DNA from: an uncultured Bacilli bacterium
GTDB lineage: Bacteria > Bacillota_I > Bacilli_A > RF39 > UBA660
DNA: 29,000 bases
Assembly (NCBI GenBank): GCA_947589165.1
Contig: CANQCH010000004.1
Coordinates: 1 to 29,000 of the forward strand
Direction: 5' to 3'
Shown here: positions 14,094 to 20,932 of the stretch, piece after piece
Position numbering within the stretch: the stretch's first letter is position 1
Layout: every line of letters begins with the position of its first letter
Program-made: the position numbers and the translations under genes
Notes under the pieces: model-generated
The model's database searches: none
What the model was told of the DNA's origin: nothing
What the model saw: the letters and a program-made list of their open reading frames with translations, nothing else

Positions 14094-15248
14094 ATGAATC
14101 AAGAAAAAATTGGCAAATTCATTGCCACTTGTAGAAAAGAACAAAAATTAACGCAAGAACAACTGGCCGAAAAGTTAGGAATAACTTACAAGGCTGTATC
14201 GAAATGGGAGTGTGGTAAAGGATTACCTGATGCCTCTATTATGATGGAGTTATGTAAAATTTTAAACATAACGGTTAATGATCTACTTAGTGGCGAAAAA
14301 ATTGAGAAAGAAGACTATCAAAAAAAATTAGAAAAAAATATTATTAATACTATCGATTATTCTAATAAAAAAGTATCTGAAAAAAATAAACTGATTTATA
14401 AACTAATTATGTTCTTTGGTTTAGGTTTAATCTTTATTGCCTTTACTATTTATCCTAATGATAGTAGTTGGGGAGCTATTCATTCGCTACTAGGCTTACT
14501 TATTTCTACTTTTGGATTTGTTAATATAAAAAGTGGTAAAACTATTATAAATAAAGTATTTTTCGGCATCGGTTATTTTATGATCGGTTTTATATTCCTT
14601 CTTCTACTTGACTATACTAATGTCGTATTAAATAAAGTTGCCCCAAGATTTTCTTATTTAATAGAAACTGGGGATACGATGATTATTTATAAAGCCCCGT
14701 TTTATAATGTTTATCGCATAAATAGAAATACTAAAAATGAATATTATATAGTAGATACCAAAGGAGAATATAAAGAAAACAATATCCCAATAACGCCATT
14801 TAATAGAGATAAAGCCGGAATTGACAACATAATCCAATATAAAAATAAATATGTTGGTAATAATAGCAATGATAGTCATTTAATAGATAACCTACCCCTT
14901 GCCGAATATGGATATGTATTTGAAATCGATTCAGAAAATTTAGAACTTATTATTGATTATCATATTACCGATTGGTATGTTAATGAAAGTCATTATTTGG
15001 AAAAAGCATTACTATATAATGCCGTTGCAATATTTGCTTTAATAGATAATGTCGAAAATATTACTTTTAATTTTAGTGGCAATACTTATAAAATAAGTAG
15101 AAAACAAATTAAAGAGTTATATCCTAATTTTATCGATATAGTTGATAATGGTATTAATCCAAACAATTTCAATAAATATTTGGAAAGCAAAATGAATGAT
15201 GATAATTTTGTAGAAGATGCATTTAAAAAAATATTTGTTAGGACTTGA
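14094..15248 (+). CDS. Membrane-anchored XRE-family regulator with DUF4825-like extracellular part
   Basis: A 384-residue protein. Residues about 5-60 form a Cro/C1-type helix-turn-helix (KLTQEQLAEKLGITYKAVSKWE, quoted in part) with the PDASIMMELCKILNITVNDLL continuation. Three hydrophobic segments follow (about 99-115, 122-140 and 150-170). The outer part ends with a DUF4825-like region: NLPLAEYGYVFEIDSENLELIIDY, then the ALFALIDNVENITF-like block. So a DNA-binding head is joined to an extracytoplasmic sensor-like domain. The frame is open upstream to 13884, but the ATG at 14094 has AAAGGAG upstream and begins the standard XRE domain. The likely target genes are unknown; the gene is alone on the plus strand. 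Confidence 0.85.
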   Translation: MNQEKIGKFIATCRKEQKLTQEQLAEKLGITYKAVSKWECGKGLPDASIMMELCKILNITVNDLLSGEKIEKEDYQKKLEKNIINTIDYSNKKVSEKNKLIYKLIMFFGLGLIFIAFTIYPNDSSWGAIHSLLGLLISTFGFVNIKSGKTIINKVFFGIGYFMIGFIFLLLLDYTNVVLNKVAPRFSYLIETGDTMIIYKAPFYNVYRINRNTKNEYYIVDTKGEYKENNIPITPFNRDKAGIDNIIQYKNKYVGNNSNDSHLIDNLPLAEYGYVFEIDSENLELIIDYHITDWYVNESHYLEKALLYNAVAIFALIDNVENITFNFSGNTYKISRKQIKELYPNFIDIVDNGINPNNFNKYLESKMNDDNFVEDAFKKIFVRT

Positions 15249-15286
15249 AGATTTTATCAAAAAAAGTCAAAATGTTTGTAATTATA

Positions 15287-15318
15287 AGAGAGATAGCAAG
15301 TAATTGTTATCTCTTTTT
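15287..15318 (+). terminator. Terminator after the XRE gene
   Basis: AGAGATA / TATCTCT stem with inner CAA/TTG pairs followed by a run of Ts. Confidence 0.8.
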
Positions 15319-15338
15319 GCAACCTTGGCTAAAAAATA

Positions 15339-15347
15339 TGTTATTAT
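15339..15347 (+). promoter_or_regulatory. Possible extended -10 of the 15368 gene
   Basis: TGTTATTAT resembles an extended -10; the ribosome site AGGTG lies close downstream. Confidence 0.3.
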
Positions 15348-15367
15348 TAACATGAGTAGGTGATAAA

Positions 15368-16168
15368 ATGCCAGTCCATTTTAACTCTTTTATAGCTGAT
15401 AAAGAAGAGACATTAAAAGAAAAACTATTTTCGGATATTGTAACTAAATATACCGAAAAAGCTGATAATGTGTTTGTTACGGATGATAAGACTAAAATTC
15501 ATATGACAACATATTTTAAGGATGTTTATTCGAATAAGGAAATAGGAAAAGTAGTAATTACATTAATAGTAAGAACTACTAACATTGAATTAGTTGATGT
15601 TGATATTGTATTATTATCTGATCATAAGACTAAACTATGCTTTGAAACAAAATTAGAAGAATCTTCCGAAGCTAACGAATATTATGTGGTTTATGAATTG
15701 GAACAAGAAAAACATTTTGCAATTGAAACCGTTAATAGATATACAATTGCCGAAGATATAGAAAATAAAAATATAGATGCTTATTTGTCGGCCTTTCCTT
15801 TTCAATTAAGTGTTTTTGAAACCGAAGAGAAAATGAATAAAGCTTTAGGCTTCGGCAAAAAAATGGATATTCCGTCTATAGGTCAAAAGGTAATTACTTT
15901 AGATCCTAAAATAATGTCTGATGGCCGAATTATGACCGGTAATGATGAACCATGTTCCTTTATTATTGGTGAAGTAATAGATTTTCAAGATGTTAAAGTT
16001 AATATTGCGGATCATATAATTAAATTTAAATTAATACATTTAGATACGGCAGTTGGTAATATGCCAGTCGCTGTACATGAAAAAAATTTTGATTTGCGTA
16101 AATTAAAAAAAGGAGCATTAGTGGCAATGGTAGCGGATGTAAAGGCAGATTTATTTTCTCGTGATTAA
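15368..16168 (+). CDS. Unrecognised 266-residue soluble protein
   Basis: I do not recognise this family. There is no signal peptide or membrane segment. The first half reads as alternating beta strands (GKVVITLIVRTTNIELVDVDIVLL) and an acidic region; the second half has another set of strands (FIIGEVIDFQDVKVNIADHIIKFKLIHLD, positions about 198-226) and ends in LFSRD. It looks like a two-domain beta-rich cytoplasmic protein. Start supported by TAGGTG 7 bases upstream. It sits between the XRE regulator and a broken GNAT gene that begins in the same frame 15 bases downstream. Codon use is slightly closer to the housekeeping genes than that of the 12510 gene. No function can be proposed. Confidence 0.72.
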   Translation: MPVHFNSFIADKEETLKEKLFSDIVTKYTEKADNVFVTDDKTKIHMTTYFKDVYSNKEIGKVVITLIVRTTNIELVDVDIVLLSDHKTKLCFETKLEESSEANEYYVVYELEQEKHFAIETVNRYTIAEDIENKNIDAYLSAFPFQLSVFETEEKMNKALGFGKKMDIPSIGQKVITLDPKIMSDGRIMTGNDEPCSFIIGEVIDFQDVKVNIADHIIKFKLIHLDTAVGNMPVAVHEKNFDLRKLKKGALVAMVADVKADLFSRD

Positions 16169-16183
16169 AGAATTGCGATTTAT

Positions 16184-16367
16184 ATGAATGATGTTAATTT
16201 TAGATTATTGCAAGCTACGGATGCAGATTACAAATTGTTAGAAAAATGGTATCAAGAAAAAGAGATATATACTAGTTTGCTATAAAAAATGTGGCTGTTA
16301 TATAAAGCGTTATTTTAATACAAAATATACAATAGGAATAATTCAAATAATGATTAAAGAAAAATAA
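16184..16367 (+). pseudogene. Degraded GNAT-type acetyltransferase fragment
   Basis: An ATG at 16184 opens a 33-codon frame reading MNDVNFRLLQATDADYKLLEKWYQEKEIYTSLL before TAA at 16283; this is the usual start of a GNAT N-acetyltransferase (first strand, then the D-x-x-L-L-x-K-W helix). Further on, another frame gives YTIGIIQIMIKEK and a stop at 16367, like the next GNAT strand (IGYIQ). The pieces are in different frames and most of the domain is missing, so the gene is dead. No ribosome site is evident. Confidence 0.5.
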
Positions 16368-16392
16368 TGTTTTGGGTAAAAGCATTATTTTA

Positions 16393-17388
16393 TTAATTAG
16401 AATTTAACTTGATTCGATAATTTAATTCATGATTGTCTTTGTCAAGTAAGTATGCATTTATTAACTTATTATCAACTTTAATTCCATAATAGAATAAATC
16501 CTTTGCCTCATCATAATATAGGGTATTAAATTTTGTTTTATCGATTGTAATATTGGTTTTATCATGAATCGCGGATATTAATTGATCTTTTAAGTAATTA
16601 CAACTGATACAATCTTCATCTCCGCTTGTGTATTGAATTACTTTCGCATAATATTTTGCTTTTTCGGCTTTTTGATAATTTTGATATAAGTAGATATCTG
16701 TATCTTCGTTAAAGCTCCAATACATATTTTCGATTTTATTATTAGTAATTTTTAATTCTAAAGCGAAGTTTGTACCTTCATTTAGGGCTTCTTCATTAAA
16801 GTAAAAAGTTTGTACTTTATTTTCATTTTGGTATATGTGGGTTATAGGTATGCTGTATTCGGAGTAAGGATAGATTACGTCATCGATTTGTTCATGCAAC
16901 TTTTTAGCATTTTCTAACTCATAGTTACCTTCTTTGACCAAGGTTTTTATTGATATATCACAATCATATTTTTGGGCAGTTGTATAATTAGTTATAAATA
17001 AGATAATGGTAACGATGCCTACCATGATGCTTAAAGTAGATAATATCTTTAATATTTTATTTATTTTGGTACTAAATATTATAACTAATTCTCCTAATAC
17101 GAGTAGGGCCAGGATTACACTCATAATAAAAAAATCAGTAGTAACTATATTAGTACAATAGTCTTTATTGTATAGGCCGTTATACATAAACAAATTAACA
17201 ATTATAAGAGTACTAAGTATACCAATTATAATCAAAATAATAAAGGCTAAAAAACTAAAAATTATTTTTTTAACTTTTCTTCTTTTTTCCTTTTTTTCTT
17301 TTTGGTTAAGTTTGGCCCCACAGTGTATACATTTTTGTGCTTGGTCACTTATTTCTTGGCCACATTTACTACATTTTATTAACGCCAT
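16393..17388 (-). CDS. Zinc-ribbon membrane protein of unknown function
   Basis: A 331-residue protein on the minus strand. The N-terminal zinc ribbon has Cys6, Cys9, Cys20 and Cys23 (CSKCG and CIHCG). A basic stretch (KKEKKEKRRKVKK) is followed by three hydrophobic segments (about 45-70, 82-105 and 112-135). The C-terminal 190 residues are soluble and contain a CNYLKD-type region with two more cysteines (CISCNYL). I chose the ATG at 17388 because AAGGAAG lies about 9 bases upstream; a GTG at 17397 is also in frame but too close to that site. Proteins of this zinc_ribbon-plus-membrane build are common in Firmicutes and mostly uncharacterised. Divergent from the deacetylase gene. Confidence 0.8.
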   Translation of the reverse strand: MALIKCSKCGQEISDQAQKCIHCGAKLNQKEKKEKRRKVKKIIFSFLAFIILIIIGILSTLIIVNLFMYNGLYNKDYCTNIVTTDFFIMSVILALLVLGELVIIFSTKINKILKILSTLSIMVGIVTIILFITNYTTAQKYDCDISIKTLVKEGNYELENAKKLHEQIDDVIYPYSEYSIPITHIYQNENKVQTFYFNEEALNEGTNFALELKITNNKIENMYWSFNEDTDIYLYQNYQKAEKAKYYAKVIQYTSGDEDCISCNYLKDQLISAIHDKTNITIDKTKFNTLYYDEAKDLFYYGIKVDNKLINAYLLDKDNHELNYRIKLNSN

Positions 17389-17412
17389 CTTAGCCACTTC
17401 CTTTTCATATTC

Positions 17413-17421
17413 ATTATACCA
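17413..17421 (-). promoter_or_regulatory. Extended -10 promoter of the zinc-ribbon gene
   Basis: On the minus strand, TGGTATAAT lies about 25 bases before the ATG at 17388. Confidence 0.6.
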
Positions 17422-17533
17422 AAAAAGATTTAAAAGATAAAAATACTTATAAAAAAATCTCTAAAGTAATATTTAGATGTAAATTAGAAAAATTATTAAT
17501 GAAAAAAATTTTATTTTATGATAAGATTATGTT

Positions 17534-17577
17534 ACAAATTAAGTAAATTAAGATTGCAAAGAGTGATCTTAATTTGT
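17534..17577. repeat. Inverted repeat with two alternative pairings
   Basis: ACAAATTAAG (17534-17543) and AAATTAAGAT (17545-17554) are both able to pair with the single 3' segment ATCTTAATTTGT (17566-17577). Neither hairpin is followed by a T-run on the plus strand. It lies in the gap between divergent genes; it may be an operator or an element end. A tandem GTCCTAA/TATCCTAA repeat follows at 17590-17610. Confidence 0.5.
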
Positions 17578-17631
17578 AGTTAAAAAAGGTGTCCTAAAAA
17601 GTATCCTAACACTAAAAACATAAAAAAGGAC

Positions 17632-17661
17632 TTGTTTTTTTTTTTTTTTTTTTGATAAAAT
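17632..17661 (+). promoter_or_regulatory. Promoter of the deacetylase gene with a T19 spacer
   Basis: TTGTTT (17632-17637) and TAAAAT (17656-17661, preceded by TGA) form a promoter with an 18-bp spacer. T19 at 17635-17653 makes up the end of the -35 and nearly all of the spacer. Changes in tract length would change the spacing. The same -10 (TGATAAAAT) and 18-bp spacing occur before the acyltransferase gene. Confidence 0.55.
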
Positions 17662-17684
17662 GGGAAAAAGTGAAGGTGTTATAA

Positions 17685-18539
17685 ATGAAAAAGAAGATTA
17701 TTTTTTCAATTGCAATTATATTAGTAGTTTTTCTTATTGCCGGGATTATTAGATATGATGTATTTGGGCAACAAGTACCAATTATTGCTTATCATCATTT
17801 TTTAAACAACTCTGAAATAAAAAAATATAAAAATGTTCCGGGTTATGTTGTTACTTCTGAAAATTTTGACAAGCAAATGAAATATTTAGCGGATAATGGT
17901 TATAAATCTATAACGCTTGATGAGTTATTGTGTTGGAAAAAAGGCAAATGCAAAATTCCGAAAAAAAGTGTTGTTATTGTGATTGATGATGGGTTAACAT
18001 CAACCTATCATTATGCCAAACCAACGCTAGAAAAGTATAATTTTACGGCTACTTTATTTACGATATCTTCTCGGATGGAAGAACAAACTCACGCTTGGCG
18101 AGCTTCGACTTTAGATTATATTGGTAAAGATATGCTGCAAAGCGATGATAAAACCATTAATATTCAATCGCATAGTCATGACTTACATTATAAAGAAGAT
18201 AATAAAAAAGCCATTGAGATAAAAAACTACGATGAAATTAATGCCGATCTTAAAACTTCGAAAGAAATTTTAAATGCTAAATATTTAGCCTATCCATTTA
18301 ATTCATACAATTATAATATGCTTAAGGCGTTAAAGAATAATGGTTACTTATTAGCCTTTAAAGGTGGGTCTAAGAAAACCTACAAGAATGAATATAAATA
18401 TATTACTTCACGGATTTTTGTGAATAATGATATGGAATTTTTTAAATCAATATTTGAAACAAAAGAATTTAATCAATCTTTAAAAGATAAAATTATTGAA
18501 GATTTAATGGTTTTAAAAAAGAAAATAATGCACAAATAA
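17685..18539 (+). CDS. Membrane-anchored polysaccharide deacetylase (NodB domain)
   Basis: A 284-residue protein. Residues 5-23 are an uncleaved-type N-terminal membrane anchor (no lipobox), so the enzyme domain faces outward. VPIIAYHHF at 31-39 is the usual lead-in of the family. NodB motif 1 is VIDDG (Asp101-Asp102), motif 2 SHSHDLH (162-168, His163 and His168 as metal ligands), and AYPFNSYN is motif 3-like. It should remove acetyl groups from N-acetylated sugars in peptidoglycan or a surface polysaccharide; resemblance is closer to the IcaB/PgaB side, as judged by SHxxxLH. AAGGTG is its ribosome site. Its promoter contains a T19 tract and an acyltransferase follows, so the pair may tune surface acetylation. 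Confidence 0.9.
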   Translation: MKKKIIFSIAIILVVFLIAGIIRYDVFGQQVPIIAYHHFLNNSEIKKYKNVPGYVVTSENFDKQMKYLADNGYKSITLDELLCWKKGKCKIPKKSVVIVIDDGLTSTYHYAKPTLEKYNFTATLFTISSRMEEQTHAWRASTLDYIGKDMLQSDDKTINIQSHSHDLHYKEDNKKAIEIKNYDEINADLKTSKEILNAKYLAYPFNSYNYNMLKALKNNGYLLAFKGGSKKTYKNEYKYITSRIFVNNDMEFFKSIFETKEFNQSLKDKIIEDLMVLKKKIMHK

Positions 18540-18540
18540 G

Positions 18541-18568
18541 AAAGAAAGTCGTAAAGATTTTCTTTTTT
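18541..18568 (+). terminator. Terminator of the deacetylase gene
   Basis: GAAAGTC / GATTTTC stem (one G-T pair, extended by AAA/TTT), loop GTAAA, six Ts. Confidence 0.75.
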
Positions 18569-18583
18569 AATGGGTCAAAGATA

Positions 18584-18613
18584 TTGGCAAGGAATAAAGA
18601 AATATGATAAAAT
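18584..18613 (+). promoter_or_regulatory. Promoter of the acyltransferase gene
   Basis: TTGGCA (18584-18589), 18-bp spacer, TAAAAT (18608-18613) with TGA in front of it as an extended -10. Confidence 0.6.
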
Positions 18614-18639
18614 TATAAACACAAAGGTAGGAGTAAAAT

Positions 18640-19728
18640 ATGCGTTCAGATAGTATAAAAACCAAACTTAATAACCTTGATTTATTACGGTTTTTCGCGG
18701 CCATTTGCATTGTTTTATTTCACTATAATAAATTTACTGGCACCTTACACAGCGATGCTAATTTTCCCCTTTTTAATATTTTTAAGTATGCCTATATCTA
18801 TGGAGGCAACCTAGTCGAATTATTTTTTCTTATTTCAGGATTTACTTTCTTTTGCATATATGCGGAAAAAATTCGACAAGCAAAGATTTCTGGCAAAGAA
18901 TTTTTCAAAAGAAGAGTGGCACGATTGCTACCTTTATACTGGTTTACGACCTTGGGCATTTTAGTTTGCCGTTTTGCTTGCGTTAAATTATATCACGAAA
19001 AAATGTTCGGGGGGGGGTCAAATAATTTTACTATTTTAGGCATATTTTTGAACTTGTTAGGAATCGCTGGTGGTTGGCCAGGCAATGATACCTATCCTTT
19101 TAATGGTGCGGCTTGGTCTTTAGGCGTGGAAATCTTTTGCTATATTTTATTCTTTTGCCTTTTACGTTTGGTAAAAAATGAAAAACTGGAAAATATCCTG
19201 ATGATTTTCTTAGTGATAAGTGGCTTCTTAATGTTTAAATATCGCTTGGATTATCCTATTATAAATGGCTTAATGGGTCGGGGTATTGCTAACTTTTTTC
19301 TCGGCGGGTGTTTATATAAGTTAATTATGAAAGTTAAAAATTCGCAATATTTAACTTTAGGCGCACTCGGGGTTTTAATATTAACTTTAGTGGCCTTAAA
19401 ATTTTGGCCATTGTTAACTAATTATATATATTACATTAATGCCCTAATAATTTTTCCTACAATCTTTATAATTGTTTTAAATAGTAAATTGTTACTAAAA
19501 ATTATGCCTAATAAATTTCTTAAAACGCTAAGTAAATTGTCTTATTCAGTTTATTTAAATCAAATTTTAATTATGGAATTTACTTATTTAATCAATTTAA
19601 AATTTAAGTTTATCAATTTTTATTCGCCATTATTTTTCATTAGCTTTATGCTTATTTTAATAATCTTTAGTTATGGTACTTATAAGTTAATTGAACAAAA
19701 AGGGAAAAAACTATTACTAAAAGAATAA
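18640..19728 (+). CDS. Acyltransferase family 3 membrane protein
   Basis: A 362-residue integral membrane protein with about ten hydrophobic segments. The N-terminal NLDLLRFFAAICIVLFHYN block with its catalytic-type His is the hallmark of acyltransferase family 3 (OafA/OatA type), as are LFFLISGF, FFKRRVARLLPLYW and AAWSLGVEIFCY. Such enzymes move acyl groups, often acetyl, across the membrane onto sugars of peptidoglycan, teichoic acid or exopolysaccharide. Start supported by GGTAGGAG. A run of nine Gs (19009-19017) encodes Gly124-Gly126; with nine Gs the frame is intact, so gain or loss of one would cut the protein at about a third. It has its own promoter and terminator, next to the deacetylase. 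Confidence 0.9.
   Translation: MRSDSIKTKLNNLDLLRFFAAICIVLFHYNKFTGTLHSDANFPLFNIFKYAYIYGGNLVELFFLISGFTFFCIYAEKIRQAKISGKEFFKRRVARLLPLYWFTTLGILVCRFACVKLYHEKMFGGGSNNFTILGIFLNLLGIAGGWPGNDTYPFNGAAWSLGVEIFCYILFFCLLRLVKNEKLENILMIFLVISGFLMFKYRLDYPIINGLMGRGIANFFLGGCLYKLIMKVKNSQYLTLGALGVLILTLVALKFWPLLTNYIYYINALIIFPTIFIIVLNSKLLLKIMPNKFLKTLSKLSYSVYLNQILIMEFTYLINLKFKFINFYSPLFFISFMLILIIFSYGTYKLIEQKGKKLLLKE
19009..19017 (+). repeat. G9 homopolymer tract inside the acyltransferase gene
   Basis: Nine consecutive Gs in an AT-rich genome, in the codons for three glycines. The longest G-run that I saw elsewhere in the window is six. Confidence 0.95.
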
Positions 19729-19738
19729 TTAACACTAT

Positions 19739-19768
19739 AAAAAAAGAGTGATAAAAAGCTCTTTTTTT
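19739..19768 (+). terminator. Terminator of the acyltransferase gene
   Basis: AAAAAGAG / CTCTTTTT stem with a 10-base loop and a T-run. Confidence 0.75.
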
Positions 19769-19777
19769 AATAAATAA

Positions 19778-19786
19778 TGATATAAT
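19778..19786 (+). promoter_or_regulatory. Extended -10 promoter of prfB
   Basis: TGATATAAT, a perfect extended -10, about 20 bases before the prfB start. Confidence 0.65.
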
Positions 19787-19805
19787 TTAATTAACGGAGG
19801 ATCTT

Positions 19806-20895
19806 ATGCCAGAAAAAAATATGTTATTAACCGAATTAAATGAATTAAGAGAAAAATTAGCTTTTTTAGGGAGGTCTCTTTGACTTAGATAAAAAACGAG
19901 AAGAGATTAAAAATTTAGAACAATTAACCACGCAAGAAGATTTTTGGACCGACATTGAAAAGGCTAATAATGTTAATCAACGCTTAACTCAATTAAAAAA
20001 AGATTGTTTATTATATGAAACGATTGAAAAAGAAATAAATGATGATTTTGAATTACTAAATGATAGTAATGCCGAGTTATTAACTTTAATTAATGACAAC
20101 ATTAGGGATTTAAAAACGAAAATTACGGAGATGGAAACATCTGTTATTTTAAGCGGTGAATTTGATGAAGCTAATTGCTATTTAGAAATTCATCCTGGTG
20201 CCGGGGGAACTGAATCTTGTGACTGGGCTAGTATGCTTGAAAGAATGTATGAACGGTTTTGTGAAAAAAATAATTACACATATGAAGTAATCGATTATCA
20301 AAAAGGCGAAGAAGCGGGAATTAAAAGCGTCACCTTAAAAATAAAAGGTTTATTTGCCTATGGTTATTTAAAAAATGAAACCGGGGTGCATCGTTTAGTC
20401 CGAAAATCACCCTTTGATGCCAGTAATAGACGGCATACATCTTTTGCTTCTATTTCTGTTACACCCGAATTAAAAAGAAAAATTGATATTGAAATTAAAG
20501 AAGAAGATTTAAAAATTGATGTTTATCATTCTTCGGGTGCCGGGGGCCAATCCGTTAATACTTCCAATTCAGCGGTCAGAATTACGCACATACCTACGAA
20601 AACAGTTGTTACCTGTCAAAATGAACGTAGTCAATTAAAAAATAAAGAACAAGCTTTAGAAATGTTAAAAAATAAATTATATATGCAAGAGTTAGAAAAA
20701 AAGAATGCCGAAATGGCGGCTTTAAAAGGCGAAAGTAAAAGTATTAATTTTGGTAGTCAAATTAGAAGTTATGTCCTAGAACCTTATAAATTAGTTAAAG
20801 ATCATCGGACGAATTATGAAAATACCAATCCCGATAAAATATTAGATGGTGAAATAAAAGAAATGTTAATTCATAATTTAAAAGTATTGCATTAA
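19806..20895 (+). CDS. prfB: Peptide chain release factor 2, with programmed +1 frameshift
   Basis: RF2 releases finished proteins at UGA and UAA codons. The first 25 codons (MPEKNMLLTELNELREKLAF...) end at an in-frame TGA (19881-19883). The slip site is CTT TGA C, preceded by AGGGAGG (19868-19874) exactly three bases before CTT, the same geometry as in E. coli prfB. After +1 slippage the frame continues DLDKKREEIKN to 20895, giving a protein of about 362 residues. The SPF-type anticodon motif is KSPFDASNRRHTSF and the catalytic GGQ lies at about 246-248 in SGAGGQSVNTS. RF2 thereby controls its own level: low RF2 favours slippage. Start has CGGAGG upstream. In many Firmicutes secA is the direct upstream neighbour. 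Confidence 0.97.
19868..19884 (+). promoter_or_regulatory. prfB programmed frameshift site
   Basis: An internal Shine-Dalgarno AGGGAGG, three bases, CTT, then TGAC. The ribosome slips from CTT to TTT and reads GAC next. Confidence 0.96.
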
Positions 20896-20914
20896 TATAA
20901 ATATTTGATACAAT
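20887..20914 (+). promoter_or_regulatory. Promoter of tilS
   Basis: TTGCAT (20887-20892), 16-bp spacer, TACAAT (20909-20914) with a TGA in front. It overlaps the end of prfB. Confidence 0.55.
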
Positions 20915-20932
20915 AGGTCATGCGAGGAAAAA

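Noticed and set aside
12182..19805. A third copy of the SecA tail marking a larger element up to prfB
   Set aside because: I searched by eye for the AAGTATAA and TTGTGG-type core and the CGSGKKYKN frame and found none before prfB.
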